A DNA stretch of 64,000 bases from CAZPXH01 sp964591085 (GTDB taxonomy: Bacteria; Spirochaetota; Spirochaetia; DSM-27196; CAZPXH01). Shown piece by piece: positions 15,524 to 22,697 of this stretch; position 1 is the first letter of the stretch; each line of letters begins with the position of its first letter. The position numbers and the translations under genes are program-made. The notes beneath the pieces are model-generated. The model worked only from the letters and a program-made list of their open reading frames with translations. It ran no database searches and was not told the origin of the DNA. Where the stretch lies: assembly GCA_964591085.1 (NCBI GenBank), contig CAZPXH010000002.1, forward strand, positions 62,001-126,000, in the 5' to 3' direction.

Positions 15524-15792
15524 TGTTTCTGGGGCGTGTGTTTGGCAATCTGCAGGCCACTGTCCGGGTGGATGGCCTGGACGGCGTGAAGTTCCTGTGG
15601 GTTCGGAAGGAAAGCAGCGACGGCGCCCCCCACGGACCCGCGCTTGTTGCCTGCGACGGAACCATGCAGGCGGGTCCCGGAGATCTGGTGTACCTCGTGG
15701 ACGGCCGGGAGGCCGGACAGGCCCTTCCGGTGGAGTTTGTGCCCGCTGACGCGACCATCGTGGGAATTGTGGACGCGGTGGAGGACCGATGA
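15523..15792 (+). CDS. BMC-P pentameric vertex protein (EutN/CcmL family), second copy
   Basis: 89 aa. It begins MFLGRVFGNLQATVRVDGL and ends ATIVGIVDAVE, the EutN/CcmL pattern. The start overlaps the previous stop by 1 nt (TGATG) and the stop overlaps the next start by 4 nt. It diverges clearly from the other two BMC-P proteins, so the vertices may be of mixed type. Confidence 0.9.
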   Translation: MFLGRVFGNLQATVRVDGLDGVKFLWVRKESSDGAPHGPALVACDGTMQAGPGDLVYLVDGREAGQALPVEFVPADATIVGIVDAVEDR

Positions 15793-16127
15793 TTCTGGGG
15801 ATTGTGAAGAAGACCGTGACCGCAACCATCAAGCACCCGGTCTACGAGGGCCGTCGCCTTCTGGTGGTGGAGAAGTGCCGACCGGACTGGACACCAAGCG
15901 GAAGCGAGACTCTGGCGATTGACCTGGTGCAGGCCGGAATCGGTGACCGGGTCATGGTGCTCAAAGAAGGCAACTCCGCCCGTGCCATCTTTGGCGAAAC
16001 ACAGCTGCCCCTGCAGGAGATGGTTGTTGCAATTGTGGATTCGGTGGATCTGTACCCGGATGCCCATGAGTCGTCCGGCCACGGGCCACCCGTGAAGCAG
16101 AAGGAGAAGCGCCGTGTTTCCCGGTGA
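15789..16127 (+). CDS. BMC-P pentameric vertex protein (EutN/CcmL family), third copy
   Basis: 112 aa. MILGIVKKTVTATIKHPVYEG is an EutN/CcmL start, and EMVVAIVDSVDL closes the fold. A 20-residue charged tail (GHGPPVKQKEKRR) extends beyond the normal end and could contact cargo or another shell protein. The gene overlaps its predecessor by 4 nt and the aldolase by 14 nt. Confidence 0.9.
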   Translation: MILGIVKKTVTATIKHPVYEGRRLLVVEKCRPDWTPSGSETLAIDLVQAGIGDRVMVLKEGNSARAIFGETQLPLQEMVVAIVDSVDLYPDAHESSGHGPPVKQKEKRRVSR

Positions 16128-17037
16128 ATTGGAAGCCAGAAAGCAGATTACGCGATACAGCCACAAGGTCCACGCGGCAGGGCTTGTCTCCGCCACTGAC
16201 GGAAATCTGTCAATTCGCCTGGATGACAATCACATCCTCATAACTCCCAGCAGCTTGCGCAAGGAAGAGATGTACGACGAGGCTCCTATCGTTATTGACA
16301 TCAACGGGGAGCTGGTTTCCGGGGATCGCAGGCCCTCAACCGAGCGCAAGGTGCATCTGGAAGCCTATCGCCAGCGGCCGGACGTTCGAGCGGTGATTCA
16401 CGCTCACCCGCCCAAGGCAATTGCCTTCACCATCGCCAATCAGCCTTTGTCTACCTGTACGCTGCCGGAAGTGGTGGTGACCCTTGGAGACGTTCCGGTC
16501 GCCCCCTACGCAACGCCGAGCACCGACAAGCTTCCCCAGTCCATGAGCGAGCTCATCCGTGAGAGTGATGCGGTCATGCTGGCACGCCACGGAAGCGTCA
16601 CCGTTGGGAAAGACCTGGAGGATGCGTTTAAGAAGCTCGAGAAGCTTGAGCACAACGCGGAGATCCTGATTTACGCAACCATTCTCGGCGGACCCACGCC
16701 GTTCAGCGCCGAAGAGCTCGCCGAGCTCCAGGGTCTCCGCGACTTCTACGGGGTGAAGACCCACGCGGTGTCCTGCGTCCGGGGAAACCGTGGCGGAGAG
16801 ACCTGTGGAGCGGACTGCACATGCGGCCGCGCCGGGAGCGGGACCGCGTCCGGTTCGACCGGACCGGCGGCGGCTCCGCTCAGCATTGCTCCCGTGTCCA
16901 TTCCCGCGGCACCACCGAGGAATGGACCAAGTGAACCAAAGCCTGACAACGGGCAAGGTGGCCCCGGTGAGGTTTCACCTGCCCAGATGGAGTACCTGAT
17001 TGAGGAGATTGTCCGGAGGGTCCGGGAACGCATGTAG
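16114..17037 (+). CDS. class II aldolase with C-terminal encapsulation peptide (DrdA/Ald2/fuculose aldolase family)
   Basis: 307 aa from GTG 16114 with AAGGAG upstream. Residues 1-215 are a class II (zinc) sugar-phosphate aldolase: E77 in PSTE, H96 and H98 in IHAHPP, H159 in LARHGS. It should split a ketose 1-phosphate to DHAP and a short aldehyde. Beyond the domain come four cysteines (C221, C231, C235, C237), a Pro/Gly/Ser linker (~240-285) and a terminal amphipathic helix (AQMEYLIEEIVRRVRERM) that looks like a cargo-targeting peptide. With the MtnK- and MtnA-type genes nearby, 5-deoxyribulose 1-phosphate or 5-methylthioribulose 1-phosphate is the best substrate guess. L-fuculose or rhamnulose 1-phosphate is the alternative. 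Confidence 0.88.
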   Translation: MFPGELEARKQITRYSHKVHAAGLVSATDGNLSIRLDDNHILITPSSLRKEEMYDEAPIVIDINGELVSGDRRPSTERKVHLEAYRQRPDVRAVIHAHPPKAIAFTIANQPLSTCTLPEVVVTLGDVPVAPYATPSTDKLPQSMSELIRESDAVMLARHGSVTVGKDLEDAFKKLEKLEHNAEILIYATILGGPTPFSAEELAELQGLRDFYGVKTHAVSCVRGNRGGETCGADCTCGRAGSGTASGSTGPAAAPLSIAPVSIPAAPPRNGPSEPKPDNGQGGPGEVSPAQMEYLIEEIVRRVRERM

Positions 17038-17082
17038 TACCCGGCCCAGCAATCCGGATTAGGAGCAAAGAGGAGGAAATCG

Positions 17083-18285
17083 GTGGCGTACAAGACGCTT
17101 GATGACAGCACTATCGTGGACTACGCACGGTCAAAGACGGACGTGTTTCCCGCAGGCGCGCAGCTGGAAGGCAAGGAGTTCGGGGACGGAAACCTGAACC
17201 TGATCTTCCGCGTCACAGACACGGGCACCGGGAAGAGCATTGTGATCAAGCAGGCCCTGCCGCATGCGCGGATTGACGACAGCATCGTCACCCCGCTGGA
17301 GCGCGCAAGGATTGAGAGCGAGATGCTGGTGCTCCACGACAAGTATGCTCCAGGCCTTGCTCCGGAGATCTACTTCTACGATCCGGACATGTACGCCATT
17401 GGGATGCAGGACCTGGCAGACCACCAGGTTCTCCGACAGGCGATGATTGAGGGCAAGCGCTTTCCCGGACTCGCTGAGCACCTCGGGGACTTCGTTGCAA
17501 AGTCCACATTCGCCACCACCGACGTTGGCATGGACCAGCAGGACAAGAAGCGGATGGTGGCCAACTTCATCAATCCCGAACTCTGCAAGATCACCGAGGA
17601 CCTGATCTTCAGTGAGCCCTACTTTGACGCGCCGGGCAACAAGATTGATCCGGAAATCCGCGAACGCGCGGAGGAGAACGTCCGGGACACTGCCTACCGC
17701 AAGGAAGTTGCCATTCTGAAAGAAAAGTTCATGACCCAGGCGCAGGCGCTCATCCATGGAGACCTGCACACCGGAAGCGTCTTTGTGAAGGAAGGCAGCA
17801 CCAAGGCCTTTGATCCCGAGTTTGGGTTCTTTGGTCCAATCGGCTTTGACCTGGGCCTGATCATGGGAAACCTCATTCCCAATCACGCAAGCCAGCTCTG
17901 GCACAAGCGTGATGACGCAGATGACCGCGCTGCATACCGGGCGTGGATTGAGGAGGTCTTCGCCGGCATCTGGACGCGCTTTGACAAGACCTTCCGGGAC
18001 CTGTGGAAGCAGAACGTGAAGACCCCCATGGAGAGCAATCCCGCCTACCTGGATGACTACATGGCGCGCCTCTTCTCCGATGCAATCGGATATGCAGCCA
18101 CCGCCATGGTCCGGCGAATCGTGGGGCTGGCGCAGGTGAAGGACATCCGCTCCATCCCTGACGCGGAGGTTCGGGCCAAGGCTCAGATCCAGGTCCTCGA
18201 TATCGGGCGGGAGTTCACCATGCGCCGCACCGAGTACCGGGATATCGACGAGGTAGTGGAGACCATTCGGAAGCACACCGTGTAG
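17083..18285 (+). CDS. 5-methylthioribose / 5-deoxyribose kinase (MtnK/DrdK family)
   Basis: 400 aa from GTG 17083, preceded by GAGGAGG. The family pattern is full: ATP-binding K57 in IVIKQAL, catalytic D227 in HGDLHTGSV, metal-binding D244 and E246 in FDPEFGFFGP. MtnK phosphorylates 5-methylthioribose on O1; relatives act on 5-deoxyribose. It has no targeting helix and so probably works in the cytosol, making the sugar 1-phosphate for the isomerase encoded at 21645. It lies 45 nt after the aldolase in the shell operon, which ties this chemistry to the microcompartment. Confidence 0.9.
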   Translation: MAYKTLDDSTIVDYARSKTDVFPAGAQLEGKEFGDGNLNLIFRVTDTGTGKSIVIKQALPHARIDDSIVTPLERARIESEMLVLHDKYAPGLAPEIYFYDPDMYAIGMQDLADHQVLRQAMIEGKRFPGLAEHLGDFVAKSTFATTDVGMDQQDKKRMVANFINPELCKITEDLIFSEPYFDAPGNKIDPEIRERAEENVRDTAYRKEVAILKEKFMTQAQALIHGDLHTGSVFVKEGSTKAFDPEFGFFGPIGFDLGLIMGNLIPNHASQLWHKRDDADDRAAYRAWIEEVFAGIWTRFDKTFRDLWKQNVKTPMESNPAYLDDYMARLFSDAIGYAATAMVRRIVGLAQVKDIRSIPDAEVRAKAQIQVLDIGREFTMRRTEYRDIDEVVETIRKHTV

Positions 18286-18317
18286 CGCGGGCGCGAGCGG
18301 GGCGAAGGAGAGCGCAG

Positions 18318-19118
18318 ATGCTTGCAGTCAATCGCCGCCAATCCATCTTTGATCTGCTTCAGGAGCGCGGAAGTGTAACCGTGGTGGAACTCTCCCGCCG
18401 CTTTGAGGTGAGCGAGGAGACCATCCGCCGGGACCTGTCAAAGATGGAGGCGAGCGGGCTGCTCTCCAAGACCTACGGCGGTGCCTTCATCAACGCCGGA
18501 ATGCACCTGGAAGTCCCCGTTGGAATGCGGGAACACACCCGGGTGGAAGCCAAGAGCAGGATTGCGGCAATCTGCGCGAACCTCGTGCACAATGGGGACA
18601 CCATCTTTATAGATGGGAGCAGCACCGGGGTGCGCATCGCAGAGAGCATCCTGGACAAGAAGAACCTCATCGTCCTCACCAACGCCATCCGCGTGGCTGA
18701 GACAGTCTCCCGTGCCACGTCCATGAAGGTGATCCTCACCGGTGGAACCTTGCGCCCGACCACCCTCACCATGGTTGGGAAGGCATCGGAGAACGCCGTG
18801 CTCAACTACTTTGCTGATAAGGCCTTCATCTGCTGCGACGGTGTCCATCGGCAGCACGGAATCACGGATGCCAACGAGAAGGAAGCCGTAGTCCGGCAGG
18901 CAATGATGCGACGGGCGGAAACCAGCGTCCTGGTTGCAGACGCTTCCAAGTTCAACAAAACTTCTTTTGTGCACCTCGCGGACTTTGCGGAGTTTGCCGT
19001 GGTGGTGACCGATGAGGCCCTGGATGAGGACTGGCAGCAGGTGATGATTGAGCACGACGTGGAGTATCGTTACACCTCCGGCATCACCGGAAGGCCGGCT
19101 CACGAGCAGGTATCGTAA
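18318..19118 (+). CDS. DeoR-family transcriptional regulator
   Basis: 266 aa. N-terminal winged helix-turn-helix is standard DeoR: QERGSVTVVELSRRFEVSEE then TIRRDLSKMEASGLL. The C-terminal part is the DeoRC sensor fold (IFIDGSSTG, LTGGTLRP, VADASKFNK), which binds phosphorylated sugars. It lies 33 nt after the kinase and is probably the local repressor, with a pathway sugar phosphate as inducer. A candidate site is the inverted repeat at 20312-20331. Confidence 0.92.
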   Translation: MLAVNRRQSIFDLLQERGSVTVVELSRRFEVSEETIRRDLSKMEASGLLSKTYGGAFINAGMHLEVPVGMREHTRVEAKSRIAAICANLVHNGDTIFIDGSSTGVRIAESILDKKNLIVLTNAIRVAETVSRATSMKVILTGGTLRPTTLTMVGKASENAVLNYFADKAFICCDGVHRQHGITDANEKEAVVRQAMMRRAETSVLVADASKFNKTSFVHLADFAEFAVVVTDEALDEDWQQVMIEHDVEYRYTSGITGRPAHEQVS

Positions 19119-19128
19119 CGGAGCAGAG

Positions 19129-20265
19129 ATGACAGTGGTACGAGTCCTCGCCGTCGGTGATCCTGCCGTCGGCGTCTACACAGATGAGAGCCGGGGAATC
19201 CTTCGGAGGTTCACCGAAACCAGCGGCATCACCACCCAGTTTGATGTGCTGCCCTGGGACAGATACAGCAGCACACTGTTCTCGGAGGCTGCCCGGGCCG
19301 AGCCTGACTACGATGTTGTGATGGTGGCCGGCCACCTCTGGCTCGCGCACTTCTCCGCGCAGGGCTGGCTGCTGCCCCTGGATGACTTCTCTGATTTTGC
19401 GGACCCGTCGTTTGCCGCGGACGACATTCTGCCCGTAGTGGACGCCGAACTGCGCATTTCAGGCAGGCGCTTCCTAACCCCTTCCTTCAGTGACGGACAT
19501 CTGCTGTACGCAAACGCGTCCGGAGTTGTGCACGGCGACGGAACTGCAGTGGACCCCCTGCGCTTTGCCGAGCTTGCGAACACCGTGTCCGGATTCCGCG
19601 CGCCGCTCATCTGCAAGGCCGCGGCTTCCGAGATCTTCCTGGACTGGATTCCCTACCTCCGCTCAGCGGGGGGCGAAGTCTTCAGTCCTGAAGGTGAGCC
19701 CTTGTTCAACAGCAGCGAGGGCCGGGAGTCGCTGAACTACTATCTGTCGCTTCGGTCCCACCTTTCCGAGGTGGATGCGCCGTATGGAAATGAAGAGGTT
19801 GCTCGCGCACTCCGCGAGTCCCGCGTGGGGTTCGGCATGAGCTGGGGCGGACAGGCCGGCGTAATCGTGCGCCGGGACCCGGACGCGGCGCCCATGCACT
19901 ACGCAACCGTGACCCATCCGTGGAACGTGACCTGGTCGTTTGGAATCCTGTCCGGAAGCGCGCACCCCCGCGCCGCGGCCGCGCTCCTTGCTTGGTTGTC
20001 CGGTCCGGAGGTGGACCGCATGGTGGGTGAATACGCTGGAAGCCCCTGCCGCCGCTCGTCATACGCAGGCAGCGCAAACACGCCCTGGCACCCCGCGCAG
20101 TTGAATCTGCTGGAGCGGGCCCGGCCGCTTCCGTCTCACCCCCGGCTTGCCGACATGATCGGGCCGCTCTACGGGCAGATCTTCCGCGCATGGGAAGGCG
20201 AGGCAACCGCGGCAGAAGCACTGGCCGGGGCGGAACGAGAGGTCCGTGAGGTCCTGCAGGGCTGA
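19129..20265 (+). CDS. extracellular solute-binding protein family 1 homologue lacking a signal peptide
   Basis: 378 aa, ATG 19129 within 11 nt of the deoR stop. The fold signature is that of MalE-type (family 1) binding proteins: YDVVMVAGHLWLAHFSAQGWLLPLDD, then WGGQAG and a C-terminal ALLAWLSGPEVDRM. The N-terminus MTVVRVLAVGDPAVG has no basic stretch, hydrophobic core or lipobox, so export by Sec is not expected. The transporter in this locus is of the ribose (CUT2) type, whose normal binding protein is encoded next. A cytosolic ligand-sensing role is possible, and a missed upstream start cannot be excluded. Confidence 0.75.
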   Translation: MTVVRVLAVGDPAVGVYTDESRGILRRFTETSGITTQFDVLPWDRYSSTLFSEAARAEPDYDVVMVAGHLWLAHFSAQGWLLPLDDFSDFADPSFAADDILPVVDAELRISGRRFLTPSFSDGHLLYANASGVVHGDGTAVDPLRFAELANTVSGFRAPLICKAAASEIFLDWIPYLRSAGGEVFSPEGEPLFNSSEGRESLNYYLSLRSHLSEVDAPYGNEEVARALRESRVGFGMSWGGQAGVIVRRDPDAAPMHYATVTHPWNVTWSFGILSGSAHPRAAAALLAWLSGPEVDRMVGEYAGSPCRRSSYAGSANTPWHPAQLNLLERARPLPSHPRLADMIGPLYGQIFRAWEGEATAAEALAGAEREVREVLQG

Positions 20266-20311
20266 GCGGGGAGTGGAGAATCCACAGAATCGGTCACCAG
20301 AGCGCCCGTTC

Positions 20312-20354
20312 TGTCAAGAAAACGTTTGACAACTCCGCAAACTGCCCCGATAGT
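20312..20354 (+). promoter_or_regulatory. promoter with overlapping palindromic operator before the sugar-binding protein gene
   Basis: TTGACA (20326-20331), 17-nt spacer and GATAGT (20349-20354) make a good sigma-70-type promoter. The -35 is the right arm of an inverted repeat, TGTCAA (20312-20317) with TTGACA (20326-20331), separated by 8 nt. Inside lies a second palindrome AAACGTTT (20320-20327). A repressor bound here would block the promoter; the DeoR protein is the obvious candidate. Confidence 0.6.
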
Positions 20355-20438
20355 GGCGATTGTCTGGCCTAAATCAACAGAAGCTGGACAAAAACCACAA
20401 CACCGGTACCCGAGGTGCCGGAAAAAAGGAGAGTTGTG

Positions 20439-21518
20439 ATGCGACGACTGATGAGCGTACTGCTCGTTCTGCTGCTTGCATTTACCGCGATGCCCGTCTT
20501 CTCCGGCGGTGGCGCCGAGGGAGATGTGACTTTTGTATCCGAGGATGCTCCGGCTCCGTTTGACGGAAGCACCGGCGAGCGTCTCACCATTGCTCACCTC
20601 AGCTATCTGCAGGAAGGCGAGTTCATGCAGATGTACCGCGCCGGTGTTGAGGCCCAGGCTGCAGCGCTGGGAATGGACGTTGTTGTACTCGGCCGCCACA
20701 CGGATGCCCAGAGCCAGGCAAATGCCGTTGATCAGGCCATTAACCTTGGCGTTGCCGGTGTTGTGATCCAGCACGGCCTCACCGAGACCATGATGGAGCC
20801 CGCCCAGCGGCTGCTTGACGCCGGAATCCCGGTTGTTGCCTTTGACGTTGACGTCATGAACGACAACATCCCGCAGGTAGCGCAGAACGATCCCCAGCAC
20901 GGGCGCAACGCAATCAACGCCATCCTGGAAGACTTCAACAACGATGTTGATATGGCGTACGTGCGCGTCGCCGGTATCCTGCCCTTGGATCAGCGCGATG
21001 GTCCCATTCAGGAAGCCGTCAACGCCAACCCCAACGTCGACATTGTGGCGCAGACCGGTACCCTGGACTCACCGATCTCCGTGAACAACGCGGATCAGGC
21101 AATTGCCGTCCTCCGCGCAAATCCGAACATCCAGGCCTACCTCGCGCCATATGACGAGTTTGCCAAGGGAATCGTGCTTGCACTTGAGGATCTCGGCCTG
21201 ACCGAAGAAATTCGCGTTTACAGCATTGATATCTCCACCCAGGACATCGAGATCATGACGCAGCCGGGTAGCCCCTGGGTCATGACTTCCGCGGTCAACC
21301 CCGCCGAGATGGGTGCTGTTTCCGTGCGTGCTCTCGCGCAGCTCATGGCTGGAGAGAACGTGCCCCAGGACATCCTGGTTGAGCCCTTCGTCTTCACCAG
21401 CGAGATGCTGGTTGATTCAGGTGTAACCAACATGGCTGAGCTGATGGCAGCCTTCCCGGACTTTGGCTCCTCGGAAGCTGCCCGCTCGCCCTGGATGCCG
21501 GCAGGCAGCGGACTGTAG
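20439..21518 (+). CDS. periplasmic sugar-binding protein of a ribose-type ABC transporter
   Basis: 359 aa from ATG 20439 with AAAAAAGGAGAG upstream. Residues 1-22 are a Sec signal peptide (LMSVLLVLLLAFTAMPVF). The mature part is a Peripla_BP_4 (RbsB-like) fold with AAALGMDVVVLGRHTDAQSQ, VVIQHGLTETM and IPVVAFDVDV. It binds the sugar for the ATPase and permease encoded at 22694 and 24235. Given the kinase and isomerase families in the locus, 5-deoxyribose or 5-methylthioribose is the expected ligand. It has its own promoter and is followed by two hairpins. Confidence 0.92.
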   Translation: MRRLMSVLLVLLLAFTAMPVFSGGGAEGDVTFVSEDAPAPFDGSTGERLTIAHLSYLQEGEFMQMYRAGVEAQAAALGMDVVVLGRHTDAQSQANAVDQAINLGVAGVVIQHGLTETMMEPAQRLLDAGIPVVAFDVDVMNDNIPQVAQNDPQHGRNAINAILEDFNNDVDMAYVRVAGILPLDQRDGPIQEAVNANPNVDIVAQTGTLDSPISVNNADQAIAVLRANPNIQAYLAPYDEFAKGIVLALEDLGLTEEIRVYSIDISTQDIEIMTQPGSPWVMTSAVNPAEMGAVSVRALAQLMAGENVPQDILVEPFVFTSEMLVDSGVTNMAELMAAFPDFGSSEAARSPWMPAGSGL

Positions 21519-21536
21519 ACCGCACTGGATCTGGAA

Positions 21537-21563
21537 ACCGGGCCGTCCAAGTGGACGGCCGGT
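21537..21563 (+). other. stem-loop after the sugar-binding protein gene
   Basis: GGCCGTCC (21541-21548) pairs with GGACGGCC (21553-21560) over a 4-nt loop, and the stem extends outward with one bulge (ACCG / CGGT). It is 20 nt after the stop codon and lacks a T-run. It is typical of the 3' hairpins that protect binding-protein mRNA. Confidence 0.6.
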
Positions 21564-21585
21564 TCATTAGCAGACTGAACCAACG

Positions 21586-21624
21586 CGGTCATCCCCGCCT
21601 CCGGTGGGGATGACCGTTTTCTTG
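21586..21624 (+). terminator. Rho-independent terminator/attenuator between the binding-protein and mtnA-like genes
   Basis: An 11-bp perfect stem, CGGTCATCCCC (21586-21596) with GGGGATGACCG (21606-21616), has a 9-nt loop and is followed by TTTTCTT. It should end most transcripts after the binding protein and let a fraction continue into the isomerase and transporter genes 21 nt further on. Confidence 0.75.
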
Positions 21625-21644
21625 AGTAACGGGAGATCAATACT

Positions 21645-22697
21645 GTGATACAGACGGCGAGCGTGATGAGCATCACCTGGGACGGCGGCAAAATGATGCT
21701 GCTGGACCAGACACGGCTTCCCATGGAAGTTGTAGTTGAAGAGCAGACCAGCGTTGAACAGGTCTGGGATTCCATCAAGCAGCTCAAGGTGAGGGGAGCG
21801 CCCGCAATCGGCGTGGCCGGCGCCTACGGCCTGGTTGTGGCTATGCGCGGGAGCACTGCAGACACACCGGACGCATGGCTCTCCGAGCTGCGAAAACACG
21901 CTGACTATCTCAATGGTTCCCGTCCGACTGCGGTTAATCTCAGCTGGGCACTCAAGCGGGTCGTCCGGGAGCTCGAGGACAGTGGCCTGGAGCGCGTGGA
22001 GGATCTGGCACAGAAACTCACGGACGTTGCGGTGGCCATCCACCAGGAAGACATTGAGCTGTGCCGGAAGATTGGTGAGCACGGAGTGGATCTGATCAAG
22101 CCGGGCTACGGTGTCCTCACCCACTGCAACGCCGGTCGCCTTGCCACCTCGGAGTACGGAACCGCAACCGCGCCGATGTACCTTGCCCACGAGCGCGGGG
22201 TGAACTTCAGCGTGTACTCCGACGAGAGCCGGCCCCTGCTGCAGGGATCCCGGCTCACCGCCTGGGAGCTGCAGGAAGCCGGCATTGAGGTCTACACCAT
22301 CACGGACAACATGGCGGCCTTTGTCATGCAGCAGGGACTCATTGACATGGTGATTGTTGGCACTGACCGCGTGGCGGCCAACGGAGACGTCGCAAACAAG
22401 ATCGGGACCATGGGCGTTGCAATCCTTGCAAAGCACTTTGGCATTCCCTTCTACGTCGCCTGCCCCGCAAGCACGGTTGATCTGGAGACGCCCAGCGGCG
22501 CAGACATTGTCATTGAGGAGCGGGGCGAGGAAGAGGTGACCCACTTCGGTCAGCGGCGCACCGCACCGGAAGGGATCAAGGTCCGCAATCCGGCCTTTGA
22601 CGTTACACCCGCGGAGCTGGTGACGGCGATCATCACGGATCGCGGCATCATTGAGCATCCGCTGCAGAGCAACCTGCAGAAGGTATTTGGTGCATGA
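21645..22697 (+). CDS. methylthioribose-1-phosphate / 5-deoxyribose-1-phosphate isomerase (MtnA/DrdI family)
   Basis: 350 aa from GTG 21645 (GGGAGA upstream); ATG 21666 is an alternative. Family motifs are intact: VRGAPAIGVAGAYG, LTHCNAGRLAT with catalytic C161, SRPLLQGSRLTAWEL, and VGTDRVAANGDVANKIG with catalytic D241. The numbering nearly matches the Cys160/Asp240 pair of the Bacillus enzyme. It converts the aldose 1-phosphate to the ribulose 1-phosphate, feeding the encapsulated aldolase. It could belong to methionine salvage, but the other salvage genes (mtnBCDW) are not here, while the microcompartment kinase and aldolase are. It overlaps the ATPase gene by 4 nt. Confidence 0.92.
   Translation: MIQTASVMSITWDGGKMMLLDQTRLPMEVVVEEQTSVEQVWDSIKQLKVRGAPAIGVAGAYGLVVAMRGSTADTPDAWLSELRKHADYLNGSRPTAVNLSWALKRVVRELEDSGLERVEDLAQKLTDVAVAIHQEDIELCRKIGEHGVDLIKPGYGVLTHCNAGRLATSEYGTATAPMYLAHERGVNFSVYSDESRPLLQGSRLTAWELQEAGIEVYTITDNMAAFVMQQGLIDMVIVGTDRVAANGDVANKIGTMGVAILAKHFGIPFYVACPASTVDLETPSGADIVIEERGEEEVTHFGQRRTAPEGIKVRNPAFDVTPAELVTAIITDRGIIEHPLQSNLQKVFGA

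Noticed and set aside
21645..22697. Ordinary methionine salvage (Mtn) pathway
   Set aside because: mtnB, mtnC, mtnD and mtnW are missing here, and the kinase and aldolase are tied to shell genes, so the microcompartment role is the better reading. It is still not excluded that the enzyme serves both.
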